Shown: positions 52,239-60,628 of the stretch, piece after piece
How the letters are laid out: each line of letters starts with the position of its first letter
Position numbering within the stretch: the stretch's first letter is position 1
NCBI GenBank assembly: GCA_964624075.1
Contig: CAZUWH010000010.1
Coordinates: forward strand, 13,759-77,758
From: CAZUWH01 sp964624075
GTDB taxonomy: Bacteria; Pseudomonadota; Alphaproteobacteria; Rhodospirillales; Rhodospirillaceae
Direction: 5' to 3'
DNA length: 64,000 nt
Made by a program: the position numbers and the translations under genes
Notes under the pieces: model-generated
Told to the model about the DNA's origin: nothing
The model's database searches: none
Seen by the model: only the letters and a program-made list of their open reading frames with translations

Positions 52239-53942
52239 ATGTCGGAACAGCGTAACGTGATCCTGGCGGTCATTCTTTCCCTGGCGATCATGCTGGTGTT
52301 CCAGCTTGTCCTGATGCCTCCTCCGCCTCCCGCCGACCGGCAGGGGGCCGCGCCGCCGTCTCCGGCAACCGTGTCGTCGCCGGTTGAGACGCAGCCGGGA
52401 CCGCCGGGACTGACCCCGGGCACCGGCCCTTCGCACGCGTCTCGCCCCGATGGTCCGATAGCACGGGTTCGCATCGATACGCCCAGCCTGCACGGTTCCA
52501 TTGCCCTGGCCGGCGGGCGCCTCGACACCCTGGCCCTGGTCAGGTATCACGTTAAGCCCGATCCGCAGTCATCGGAAATCGCTCTTCTGACACCGGGGGG
52601 TACCCCCTATTATGTCGATTTCGGCTGGGTGCCGGTCACGCCAGGGATTGAACTGCCCAGCGCGACAACCCGCTGGACCGCTGATTCGCACCACCTAAGC
52701 GTCGACAAACCGGTCACGTTGACCTGGACCAACAAGGATGGCGTCATCTTCAGCCGTACCTTTTCAGTTGATGCACATTACATGTTCACGGTCCAGCAGA
52801 AGATCGAAAATCGCAGCGGGACACCCTTGACTCTGGCACCATATCAGGCCCTTTACCGATATGGTATCCCCTCGACGCAAGGAATGTATATCCTGCATGA
52901 AGGGCCACTCGGCGTGATCGGCGGGGTATTGCGGGAGAAGGATTACGAAGATCTAAAAGAGGACGGCAAAATCTTCAGGGAGAACTCCACGGGCGGCTGG
53001 GCCGGCATCACCGACAAGTACTGGCTCGTAGCCCTGGTCCCGCCGCAGGATCAGAAGACCGCTGTGCGCTTCCTGCATCAGATGGTCTCGGCTGTGGATG
53101 TCTATCAGGTCGATCATATCGGCCCGTCGCAAACCGTGCCACCAGGCGGCGCAATCGAGGCCGCGGGGCGTGTTTTCGCTGGCGCCAAGGAGGCATGGCT
53201 TCTGGATCATTATGCTGAAACGCTGGGGGTCAAGAAATTCGATCTCGCCATCGATTTTGGCTGGTTCTATTTTCTTACCAAGCCGTTCTTCCACGCTCTG
53301 ACGTTCCTGCACGGGCTGGTCGGCAATTTCGGTGTGGCTATCCTGCTGTTCACGGTCCTCATCAAGGCTCTGGTCTTTCCCCTGGCCAACAAGTCCTATC
53401 AGGCCATGAGCAGGATGAAGAAATTGCAGCCCGAGTTGAAACGGCTGCAGGAACGCTTCAGCGAGGACCGGTTGCGGCTCAACCAGGAAATGATGGCCCT
53501 CTACAAACGGGAGAAAGTCAATCCGGCTGCGGGCTGTCTGCCGATTTTGATCCAGATTCCCATTTTCTTTGCTCTCTACAAGGTCCTGTTCGTCACCATC
53601 GAAATGCGGCATGCGCCATTCTTCGGCTGGATCCGGGATTTGTCCGCACCCGATCCGACCAGTCTTTTCAACCTGTTCGGCCTGATTTCCTGGACACCCC
53701 CGGCATTTTTGCAAATCGGGGTCTGGCCGCTGATCATGGGCGTGACCATGTGGCTGCAACAAAAACTGAACCCGCAGCCAACCGATCCGATCCAGGCCCG
53801 CATCTTTGCCGTCTTGCCAGTCATGTTCACGGTCATGCTGGCTCAGTTCTCGGCCGGTCTCGTCATCTACTGGGCATGGAACAACATCCTGTCGATTCTC
53901 CAACAATGGGTGATCATGAAGAAAATGGGCGTGAAGCCTTGA
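52239..53942 (+). CDS. yidC: Membrane protein insertase YidC
   Basis: YidC inserts and folds inner-membrane proteins alone or with Sec. The 567-residue product has an N-terminal anchor (RNVILAVILSLAIMLVFQLV), a Pro-rich linker, a periplasmic beta domain, and the conserved C-terminal 60KD_IMP domain with five membrane helices. Within it are FGWFYFLTKPFFHAL, FGVAILLFTVLIKALVFPLA and KVNPAAGCLPILIQIPIFFA. The hydrophilic-groove Arg/Lys region (KSYQAMSRMKKLQPELKRL) is present. ATG 52239 gives the family start MSEQRN. engB begins in its stop codon (TTGA overlap). Confidence 0.97.
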   Translation: MSEQRNVILAVILSLAIMLVFQLVLMPPPPPADRQGAAPPSPATVSSPVETQPGPPGLTPGTGPSHASRPDGPIARVRIDTPSLHGSIALAGGRLDTLALVRYHVKPDPQSSEIALLTPGGTPYYVDFGWVPVTPGIELPSATTRWTADSHHLSVDKPVTLTWTNKDGVIFSRTFSVDAHYMFTVQQKIENRSGTPLTLAPYQALYRYGIPSTQGMYILHEGPLGVIGGVLREKDYEDLKEDGKIFRENSTGGWAGITDKYWLVALVPPQDQKTAVRFLHQMVSAVDVYQVDHIGPSQTVPPGGAIEAAGRVFAGAKEAWLLDHYAETLGVKKFDLAIDFGWFYFLTKPFFHALTFLHGLVGNFGVAILLFTVLIKALVFPLANKSYQAMSRMKKLQPELKRLQERFSEDRLRLNQEMMALYKREKVNPAAGCLPILIQIPIFFALYKVLFVTIEMRHAPFFGWIRDLSAPDPTSLFNLFGLISWTPPAFLQIGVWPLIMGVTMWLQQKLNPQPTDPIQARIFAVLPVMFTVMLAQFSAGLVIYWAWNNILSILQQWVIMKKMGVKP

Positions 53943-54622
53943 GCATCGCACGTCTGGCTCCCGCAGAAACGGATGAGCTTAGCATCGAGAGGGGCGGCGG
54001 TATCGAGGCGGGGCGGCGTCTGTTTGCCGGTCCGTGTGCCTTCATCACCGCTGCCGCGACAGTGAGCCAACTGCCTTCATTTCACCTCCCGGAGATCGCC
54101 TTTGCCGGCCGTTCTAATGTCGGCAAGTCCAGCCTGATTAATGCCCTGACCGGCCGTCGCACGCTTGCCCGCACGTCTGTCACGCCCGGTCGTACCCAGG
54201 CGGTGGTCTTCTTCCGGCTGGCGGATCGCTTGATGCTGGTCGATCTGCCGGGGTATGGCTACGCCGAGGCACCGAAGAGCGTGGTCAGGCAATGGACCGG
54301 ACTCGTGTACGACTATCTGCGCGGACGCCCTTCGCTGCGGCGGGCGCTGCTTTTGATCGACAGCCGGCACGGAATCAAGGACAGTGACCGTGCGGTCATG
54401 CGGATGCTGGATCAGGCGGCCATGAATTATCAGCTTGTTCTGACCAAGGCCGACAAGTTGGTGGAGAAGGAAGCCGCCGGGCGACGGATCGCCGTCCAGA
54501 CCGAGGCAGCGTGCCACACGGCTGCACACCCGCAGGTGCTTGTCACCAGTGCCGTAAAGCACATCGGGATCCAGGAGCTGCGTTCCTGCCTAGAAGATCT
54601 TGCCATGCCTGCGCGGAGTTGA
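53939..54622 (+). CDS. engB: GTP-binding protein EngB/YihA
   Basis: EngB is an essential GTPase for late steps of large-subunit assembly. The 227-residue product has G1 FAGRSNVGKSSLINAL, a G2 Thr in RTSVTPGRTQ, G3 LVDLPGYGYAEAPK, G4 LTKADKL and G5 TSA. The start is TTG 53939, overlapping the yidC stop as TTGA, since no ATG or GTG in frame lies before the conserved domain. The N-terminal extension (IEAGRRLFAGPCAFITAA) matches alphaproteobacterial EngB. argB follows 12 bases later. Confidence 0.94.
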   Translation: MSIARLAPAETDELSIERGGGIEAGRRLFAGPCAFITAAATVSQLPSFHLPEIAFAGRSNVGKSSLINALTGRRTLARTSVTPGRTQAVVFFRLADRLMLVDLPGYGYAEAPKSVVRQWTGLVYDYLRGRPSLRRALLLIDSRHGIKDSDRAVMRMLDQAAMNYQLVLTKADKLVEKEAAGRRIAVQTEAACHTAAHPQVLVTSAVKHIGIQELRSCLEDLAMPARS

Positions 54623-54634
54623 GGAAACATATGC

Positions 54635-55519
54635 ATGAATACTCTGCCCGCGAGAGATTCGACTGAACGGGACATCTGGTTGGCCAAGGCCCAGACGTTG
54701 GTCGAGGCCCTGCCGTACATGCGCGCCTTCTCCGGCGGGACCTTTGTGATCAAGTACGGCGGCCATGCCATGGGCGAGGAACATCTGGCGGCTGATTTTG
54801 CCCGCGACGTGGTGCTCCTGAAGCAGATTGGCATCAATCCCGTGGTGGTGCACGGAGGAGGGCCACAAATCGGTGCCATGCTGAAGCGGCTAGACATCCG
54901 GAGCCGTTTCGTGGACGGCTTGCGCATCACTGATGCCGAGACCATGGCAGTCGTCGAAATGGTTCTCTCGGGCCTGATCAACAAGCAGATCGTCTCGGCT
55001 ATCAATCAGCAGGGCGGTTTCGCCGTCGGTCTGTCGGGCAAGGATGGCAAGTTGATCCGGGCTGCCAAATTGCACCATGAAACCGATCTCGGACATGTCG
55101 GCGAACCCGTCCTCATCACCCCGCACATTCTCGATACCTTTCGGGAGTCAGACATTATTCCGGTCATTGCCCCGGTAGGCGTAGGGCAGACGGGGGAAAG
55201 CTACAACATCAATGCCGACACCGCAGCAGGCGCCATTGCCGCGGCCCTCGCGGCACGGCGCCTGCTGATGCTGACCGATATCGAAGGCGTGCTCGATGGG
55301 AAAGGCCATTTGATCACCACAATGACCGAAACGGAAGCGCACGCGATGATCGCAGCGGGAGCCATCACGGGCGGCATGATTCCCAAGGTCCGTACCTGCC
55401 TGGAAGCGGTGGCGCGAGGGGTGGAAGCGGCGGTGATTCTGGACGGCCGGATTCCACATGCGATTCTCCTGGAACTGTTCACGGCCCGCGGAGCCGGCAC
55501 GCTGATCCGGAAGAGCTGA
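54635..55519 (+). CDS. argB: Acetylglutamate kinase
   Basis: ArgB phosphorylates N-acetylglutamate in the second step of arginine synthesis. The 294-residue product has FVIKYGGHAMGEEH, NPVVVHGGGPQIGAML, GLSGKDGKLI, NINADTAAGAIAAALAARRL and TDIEGVLDG, the ATP- and substrate-binding blocks of the amino-acid kinase fold. Length is typical. It follows engB closely, a pairing seen widely in alphaproteobacteria, so it is probably transcribed with the yidC block. Confidence 0.96.
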   Translation: MNTLPARDSTERDIWLAKAQTLVEALPYMRAFSGGTFVIKYGGHAMGEEHLAADFARDVVLLKQIGINPVVVHGGGPQIGAMLKRLDIRSRFVDGLRITDAETMAVVEMVLSGLINKQIVSAINQQGGFAVGLSGKDGKLIRAAKLHHETDLGHVGEPVLITPHILDTFRESDIIPVIAPVGVGQTGESYNINADTAAGAIAAALAARRLLMLTDIEGVLDGKGHLITTMTETEAHAMIAAGAITGGMIPKVRTCLEAVARGVEAAVILDGRIPHAILLELFTARGAGTLIRKS

Positions 55520-55620
55520 ACGGGCGCAAGTCACCGCAGCATGGCGGAGACAAATGCAGATTCGAATCCTCGCGAAAGCATGCAGGCACTGGCATTGCGC
55601 ATCAGGAATTGGATTCTTCG

Positions 55621-55700
55621 CATGACCGTCATACTCGCGCAAGCGGGCATCCATGACATGCGGCTGAGCTATGGATTCCCGCCCCCGCCTGCGCGAGCCT
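55621..55700. repeat. Dispersed repeat family B
   Basis: Contains CATGACCGTCATACTCGCGC, AAGCGGGCATCCATGACATG, CGGCTGA and GGATTCCCGCCCCCGCCTGC. It is the closest relative of the copy fused to nifW at 32505-32590. It lies between argB and the isochorismatase gene. Confidence 0.85.
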
Positions 55701-55782
55701 TCTGGATTCTTGGAGATCTCCGATTTACGTGCGATGGTCTGATCAGCTAACGTGGCCCTGTCATGGAATCACGGAGGGGAAC

Positions 55783-56331
55783 ATGTCCATGCAGATGATC
55801 GCAAACGAATCCTGTCTGCTAATTGTGGATGTTCAGGAACGTCTGATACCGGTCATGCGTGCGCCGCGTCAGGTCATTGCTGGCTGTGCCACGCTCATGC
55901 GGGCAGGCGGCCTAATTGGCCTTCCGATCCTGGTCTCGGAACAATATGTCCAGGGTCTGGGGCCGACCATGGTCGATCTGCGCCCCCTGGCCCCGCCCGA
56001 CTCTTTCATGGAGAAAACAGCGTTCGGGTGTGCTGCTGATGCCGGTATCATGGCCCGCATCGAAAGTCTCAGCCGGCACCAAGTGGTTATGGCTGGCATC
56101 GAAAGCCATGTGTGTGTGCTGCAAAGCGCGCTTAGCTTGAGAGAGAAGGGCTTCGAAGTGTTCGTGGTGGCAGATGCCTGTTCATCGCGGCAGCCAGAGT
56201 CCGAGCAGGCGGCCTGGGCGCGCATGGCCTTGTGCAGTGTGCATGTGGTGACTCTTGAGATGGCCCTGTTCGAGTGGCTGGGCAGCAAGGACCATCCAGC
56301 CTTCAAGGAGGTCCAACGGCTGATCAAATGA
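55783..56331 (+). CDS. Isochorismatase-family cysteine hydrolase
   Basis: The 182-residue product is a stand-alone isochorismatase-like hydrolase of the YcaC type. The catalytic triad is visible: Asp in LLIVDVQERLIPVM, Lys in FMEKTAFGCAAD, and Cys in GIESHVCVLQSALSL. The cis-peptide motif GIESH precedes the Cys. Such enzymes hydrolyse amides or related C-N bonds; the substrate is unknown. ATG 55783 has a strong GGAGGGG site just upstream. It has no clear operon partner. Confidence 0.88.
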   Translation: MSMQMIANESCLLIVDVQERLIPVMRAPRQVIAGCATLMRAGGLIGLPILVSEQYVQGLGPTMVDLRPLAPPDSFMEKTAFGCAADAGIMARIESLSRHQVVMAGIESHVCVLQSALSLREKGFEVFVVADACSSRQPESEQAAWARMALCSVHVVTLEMALFEWLGSKDHPAFKEVQRLIK

Positions 56332-57109
56332 ACGCGGCAACCGGTGCGAAAACCGGAGGCCAGCATGATGACGACCCTCTCGCGCAGCCGTTGCATCCCC
56401 GGGTCAGTCGGAAGGTTCGAATTACCAGTGGGCCGCCTGCAGGCTCAGGAGATGGGCGATGCAGACCAGCGCCTCGGGCTGGGCATCCCGATGTACGAAC
56501 AGGAACAACAGATCGGCGTTGACGGCAGTCATTGATCAGCCCGAAACAATCGATGCCTAGGGCAGTGTAGTACTCGCAAAGAGACTGAAATACGCTCCGC
56601 AGGTCCATGCACCGTTCCAGGATCATCTGGTGCTCATAATTGCAGAACACGCCATCTTCCATTGGAATGCATCCGCGCCCTCCTTTCTTCATGTAGTCGC
56701 AAGGCATTCCTGCCTTGGAACGGCATTCACTGCGTGGGCCGATAAGGGAAATGTCATCATTGCAGAACACGAGCGCTTCGAGCCTACCTCATCATGAGGC
56801 ATTCCTCTTTCCATTTCGCTTCAACCCGGGCCTGGGGGGAAAAGGCGATTTATCAACTGGACTGCGATACGCGAACGTGGAGGAACATGACGGCGTGAGG
56901 ATCATCTTCACCCTCCCTCCCTCCCTCCCCGTCAGGGCTACCGTATGCACACAAGTCAATCACCGTGGCCTGTGAAGGTGTGTCGTTTCACACCAGAAAC
57001 GACCCCCTCCTCCGATCCAGGGGGAAGAGCCTTCGATGGAACAGAGTTGGCCATTCCGGGTTTAAATACTCAAGAAAGTAAGAAGGCATGCACGCACTGA
57101 TATTGGACC
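56332..57109. other. Region without a secure gene, with a family D repeat
   Basis: A minus-strand frame (56324-56770) has a Cys-rich first half (CDYMKKGGRGCIPMEDGVFC, then CMDLRSVFQSLCEYYTALGI) that looks protein-like but matches no family I know. A second short frame near 56440-56540 (NADLLFLFVHRDAQPEALVC) also looks coding, so this may be a frameshifted gene. The right part holds a C-rich stretch and repeat family D (56941-57000). Confidence 0.4.
56941..57000. repeat. Dispersed repeat family D
   Basis: Second copy of the 60-base element at 18307-18366, beginning CCGTATGCACACAAGT and ending TTTCACACCAGAAAC. Confidence 0.8.
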
Positions 57110-57412
57110 TCAGATCGTCAGGGATGTGTGAATGCCGTGACCATCAGGGAAGGGTTTTTTGGAGACATTTGTCTGGTTCCTGAAATCTGGTGGGTTACTT
57201 TCAAGAGCGCTCACCCGTTCATCACACAAGGGGTCGGCTTTCCTGGAAACATGCGGAACAAAGCTGTTTTCCCGCCTCTTCCGGGCACGCAACTGAAAAC
57301 CGTAGTTATCGAACAGATGTTTGAAAAGATCGGCTGCCTTGCGCCGGAAGTGGCTCCTTTCCTCTTCCCGGCCAGAATCATCAACCGGTACGGTTGTCTG
57401 GTCGTTGGACAT
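57110..57412 (-). CDS. Small hydrophilic protein of unknown function
   Basis: A 100-residue frame from ATG 57412. The first half is a plausible folded or helical segment (EEERSHFRRKAADLFKHLFD then NYGFQLRARKRRENSF); the second half is polar with no motif. There are no membrane segments or signal peptide. I do not recognise it. It lies just after the pilus-remnant locus, but nothing ties it to pili. Confidence 0.35.
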   Translation of the reverse strand: MSNDQTTVPVDDSGREEERSHFRRKAADLFKHLFDNYGFQLRARKRRENSFVPHVSRKADPLCDERVSALESNPPDFRNQTNVSKKPFPDGHGIHTSLTI

Positions 57413-57506
57413 GGCACACTCTACCCTTCATCTTGTGCCTGGTGCATCAACCTGTTGTCCTCCTGCCATTCAGCGAGCCGGAACAACACGCTTTTTCCCC
57501 TACGCC

Positions 57507-58301
57507 TTATGTGCGTATGGGCGCTTGAATCCCATGACCCTCTCCACGAAAGCGGAGACATCTCGCATGACTTTCCAGTCTCCCCGGTTCAGAGCCCTTT
57601 TTGTCGATTTGTCCTTCATTCCAGAAGAATTTCTCAGGTGCGTGCAATCCGCTCAAGAACTCTACCATTTCTAGCAGATCGAGGACAAACGTTTTGTCAC
57701 GTTCCATGAAGCGATGGTGGCCAGCACCGAAGAGGTTTATGGAATCATCGTGGACGGGTGACACTGGTAATGCGGTTGAAGCCTGGCTGCTGGTTCTCTG
57801 TATCAAGACCTGAAAGTGGTTCACGGCAAAGACGTTCGCCCCTCCGAGTCCGAGGACGTCCTGCCAGAAAAAACGCCCGGCGGCAGGAATGGAAACGGTC
57901 AGTGACATACGGCCGTCTTCGGTGTCTGGGTCCGTATCCGCGATGTCTGCTCCCGTGAGAGAAGTCTGGAATTGCCTGGCGGGATCATTGTTTGTGTTTA
58001 CGAGGGTGGCGCCCCAGTTTGCAAGATCGTAATCCCACGTAATGTTTGCCACTTTCGCCAGGTTCCGCAGATTAACCTCTCTTTCCGCATCGTCATTGCA
58101 GGCACCATCATTGCGTAAACCATCGGGCGATACGACCTGGCTGAGGAGAAGGTTGGCAGTCCCCTCCATGGCCCAGTAGAAGCGGCTGTCGGCAAGGAGC
58201 TGTTCGATGGCGCGGCCTTCTGTGGTAGCATAATGGTTGATCAACGTTGCCACGATCAGCATGGTGGCGAGGGAGACGATCATGATCGTGATCATCACCA
58301 T
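57507..58301 (-). CDS. Pilus-assembly (PilX-like) minor pilin, possibly altered
   Basis: From about 58301 the frame reads MVMITIMIVSLATMLIVATL, a type IV pilin-like hydrophobic helix directly after a TRG/ M processing-like site. A periplasmic part follows with YATTEGRAIEQLLADSRFYW, MEGTANLLLSQV and SIPAAGRFFWQDV. The real start must be upstream of 58301 because the leader peptide (GGKRPTRG) precedes the helix. That leader region contains a G9 and a G6 tract and overlaps the end of the next gene, so the 5' end may be frameshifted. The last 90 residues look unlike a pilin. Minor pilins prime pilus assembly; no intact assembly machinery is seen here. Confidence 0.5.
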   Translation of the reverse strand: MVMITIMIVSLATMLIVATLINHYATTEGRAIEQLLADSRFYWAMEGTANLLLSQVVSPDGLRNDGACNDDAEREVNLRNLAKVANITWDYDLANWGATLVNTNNDPARQFQTSLTGADIADTDPDTEDGRMSLTVSIPAAGRFFWQDVLGLGGANVFAVNHFQVLIQRTSSQASTALPVSPVHDDSINLFGAGHHRFMERDKTFVLDLLEMVEFLSGLHAPEKFFWNEGQIDKKGSEPGRLESHARCLRFRGEGHGIQAPIRT

Positions 58302-58446
58302 GCCGCGCGTGGGCCTTTTCCCGCCGGTGGGGACCCGGTAGCGGTTTCCACCCTCCGCCGGCGGTCGGCACAGCGGGGGGAAGCGGGCAGCCGCTCCTCC
58401 CCCCTCCCCCCCCCGAGCATTTCCTTCCCGCTGTTGCCTGGCACGG

Positions 58447-58857
58447 TCATGGGGCCTCCTGTAGGCGGAAGACCATGGTCTGGGGTGCTTCGGCACTGAG
58501 AAGTGTGCCGATCTGCAAGCGCGAGAACCCCTCGTTGGCATTGTTCAGGGCTGGATTGTCGAAGCGATAGGTATTGACGGTCAAATCCACTGCTCCCTGA
58601 CCGCGCCCGCGCAAGCCGTGAATTTCAACCTCGGCGCTGTTGATTCCGTGATCCCGCAGTATGATGAACGTCTCGCGTGCGTTCTTGTTCAGGGTGACTT
58701 GGCTGCGCATGACATCGCTCAAGGTGAGGGTCTGGGTGAAGATGCCATAGACCACGGCCGGCAGCAGCAGGCCGACCGTTGAAGCCACTATCAGCTCGAC
58801 GAGGGTGAAGCCGCCGGCAGCTTCCAGCCGCCACCCGATGCAGTTTTGGTATGGCAC
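58447..58857 (-). CDS. PilW-like prepilin/pseudopilin
   Basis: The 136-residue product has a clear class III-type prepilin leader and helix: GGFTLVELIVASTVGLLLPA, with the Glu at +5, followed by VVYGIFTQTLTLSDVMRSQV. Prepilin peptidase would cleave before the Phe. The C-terminal part (NTYRFDNPALNNANEGFSRL and APQTMVFRLQEA) is short for PilW, which usually exceeds 200 residues, so it may be truncated. It sits upstream of the PilX-like gene, the usual order, but the prepilin peptidase nearby is broken. Confidence 0.65.
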   Translation of the reverse strand: MPYQNCIGWRLEAAGGFTLVELIVASTVGLLLPAVVYGIFTQTLTLSDVMRSQVTLNKNARETFIILRDHGINSAEVEIHGLRGRGQGAVDLTVNTYRFDNPALNNANEGFSRLQIGTLLSAEAPQTMVFRLQEAP

Positions 58858-58889
58858 CTTTCGTACGGGCGAATCCGGGCCTAGCCTCC

Positions 58890-59454
58890 ATCAGGACCGC
58901 TCCCCGCGACGATGGTTCTGACGAAGATCGTCTCGATGATCGGGAACAGCGCCTGATCGATTTCAGGTGTCCTGGTTGCCGTTCCCGTGACCGTAAAGCG
59001 GAACGGGTACTGCATGTAGACGACCAGATTCTAGCAGCGGCTGTTGGACAGATTGACGGCACGACAGTTCTCGTTTCCGGGTACATCACTGAAAACCAGC
59101 TCCCAGAACAGGGATCCGGCGATGTTCCTGTCCTGATCCAGCCAGACCAGATTGTGCTGACGATTGAAACCGTTCGGGAGGGTTCTACCAGTCATCACGA
59201 AAACCTGTCCCGGCACCACGGCAAAATTGGGATTGGCAGGATTCAAATTGATGTGGTCGGCATTGTTCGCCGTGTTGATAAAGATTCGCCGTGGGGATGG
59301 TCCGACCATCGACAGTGATAGTGTTTGCGAGCGACACCGCATAGGTGGCAATATCAGTTGGCCCTTGCGGGCCGCCGGCGCTGTTGTGTGCGAAATAGTA
59401 GACCAGCCATTCGGGTCTCGCGCGGTTGAGGGCGAAGATGGCCTTCTGGCGTAA
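58890..59454 (-). pseudogene. Pilus-locus protein (PilV-like), broken
   Basis: Frames combine to one protein: LTLRQKAIFALNRARPEWLV, YYFAHNSAGGPQGPTDIATY, then after a shift FINTANNADHINLNPANPNF, AVVPGQVFVMTGRTLPNGFN and SLFWELVFSDVPGNENC. A TAG near 59033 is followed by NLVVYMQYPFRFTVTGTATR and TPEIDQALFPIIETIFVRT. No N-terminal pilin leader is present, as the sequence stops abruptly near 59454 where a prepilin-peptidase fragment starts on the other strand. By position it would be a PilV or tip-type protein. Confidence 0.55.
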
Positions 59455-59464
59455 GGTGAGGCGC

Positions 59465-59776
59465 TCTGTTCCCTATGGGCCCCGCCCTCGCACTTGTCCG
59501 CTCTGCGGGGGACGCATCCCGCCGCGCTACCTGCTGGTAGAGGTGGCCGGGGTTGTGGTAGCGGCGGTGGCCCTGGGACGACTCGGGCCAACTGGGGAGG
59601 CCGCGCGGGCGGCGGTTCTGCTCTGGGCGCTGGTAGCGATCGCAGCCATCGACGTCGAGCATCTGCTGATCCCAGATGCCCTGAACGGCGCGATCCTGCG
59701 GCTAGGACTGGTGGCCTCCGGCCACGGGGAGCGTGGCTTTGCGGTATCGGTCGCTGCCCGTACTCTGGGGACCTGA
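59465..59776 (+). pseudogene. Prepilin peptidase fragment (A24 family)
   Basis: The frame shows CPLCGGRIPPRYLLVEVAGV, VLLWALVAIAAIDVEHLLIP and DALNGAILRLGLV. It includes one Cys pair of the zinc-binding loop and the first catalytic Asp region (AIDVEHLLIPD) of prepilin peptidases, which cleave and methylate type IV prepilins at the membrane. The N-terminal membrane helix and the second Asp motif (GxGDxK) are absent, and the frame stops after about 100 residues. It abuts the PilV-like remnant head to head. Confidence 0.65.
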
Positions 59777-60143
59777 AGACGATGCCCGGCGCAGGGCAGG
59801 ATTCGCGGCCCTGTTCGCCCGTCACGGCATTCCCATTGTCGCTGCGGATCCTTCAACACTGGTCCTATTTCCTGAAATGGACCTGGCCCGCCCAGTGCCG
59901 GAGATCACCACGGCCTGCTGGGGGATTCTGCACAAATCGCCCGAGACAGTCATGTGTGCCTGGTCACGAATGATCCTGCGTCGCCGGGCGTCCGAGCGGC
60001 TGGTTGTGGTGGCGTGTACCCTTCTGCCCTATGAGCAGGCTTTTAAGCTCGGTGCCACTCTGGCCGAAGCCGCACGTCCGGTTCCACTCAACCACTCCTA
60101 TTGCGCCTAGTTTTGTGTGCTGGGCGGCGGAGCTTACAACTAA
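59775..60143 (+). pseudogene. Fragment of an unrecognised protein with a late stop
   Basis: The frame reads GPEDDARRRAGFAALFARHG, IPIVAADPSTLVLFPEMDLA and LLPYEQAFKLGATLAEAARP, then VPLNHSYCA, TAG, FCVLGGGAYN, TAA. The sequence on both sides of the TAG is protein-like and ends in a Cys/Gly-rich tail. I think a nonsense mutation lies ten codons before the natural end. The 5' end is fused to the prepilin-peptidase fragment in another frame, so the start is lost. I do not recognise the family. Confidence 0.4.
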
Positions 60144-60386
60144 CGATACAAGTTCTAGGGGCCTTTGAGCGTAACTGCTCAAGACTTCCTCCCGCCAGCG
60201 GCCTAGCGGTAACCGCCCTGGCCTGGGGCCGCGGACTCTTGGGCGTTCCGCATCAACCTGCGGTCTGAACCCTGTTCCTCCGTGCGAAGGAGCATTGACA
60301 AAGCGATCCAGTCTCTGTAAACGGAGAACCCTCCGCGGGCAAGGAAACCGCAGGAGTGGAAGAGACCGCGACGCGGAAAGAGATGA
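60144..60386 (+). other. Leader region with a series of hairpins before tRNA-Leu
   Basis: Successive short hairpins can be drawn: GAGC/GCTC near 60168, GCGG-TAA-CCGC near 60206, CCGCA/TGCGG near 60248, CTCC/GGAG near 60278 and CTCCGCGG/CCGC-GGAG near 60330. It has no coding signal on the plus strand. It could be a structured RNA or simply GC-rich spacer; I found none of the conserved cores of 6S RNA, RNase P RNA, SRP RNA or tmRNA. Confidence 0.3.
60295..60323 (+). promoter_or_regulatory. Candidate sigma-70 promoter for tRNA-Leu
   Basis: A consensus TTGACA (60295-60300) is followed after 17 bases by TAAACG (60318-60323), a weak -10. It lies 63 bases before the tRNA. Confidence 0.4.
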
Positions 60387-60473
60387 GCCCAGGTGGCGGA
60401 ACTGGTAGACGCGCTAGATTCAGGTTCTAGTGGCCGAAGGGTCGTGGAAGTTCGAGTCTTCTCCTGGGCACCA
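60387..60473 (+). tRNA. tRNA-Leu (CAG anticodon)
   Basis: A class II tRNA with acceptor GCCCAGG/TCCTGGGC, D arm TGGCGGAACTGGTAGACGC, anticodon loop ATTCAGGTT (anticodon CAG), a long variable arm (GTGGCCGAAGGGTCGTG) and T arm GAAGTTCGAGTCTTC. CCA is encoded at 60471-60473. Confidence 0.97.
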
Positions 60474-60628
60474 GATGCGCCTCTGCGCAGTGGGGGAGGC
60501 GGTTTGTCGGGGTGATACAAGAGTTGATCAAGGTAGAGGGGGCGTGTGCACCAGAAATGCACCGGGAAAAGGCCCGGAGGAGGGCGTTGCCCCTTCAGGC
60601 CAGGACAGAAGCAGAAGGGTGAAGCGTC

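Noticed and set aside
52953..53951. A 332-codon minus-strand frame over yidC
   Set aside because: Shadow of the conserved YidC insertase domain.
60144..60386. 6S RNA, tmRNA, SRP RNA or RNase P RNA upstream of tRNA-Leu
   Set aside because: None of the conserved sequence cores of these RNAs is present; only unassigned hairpins can be drawn.
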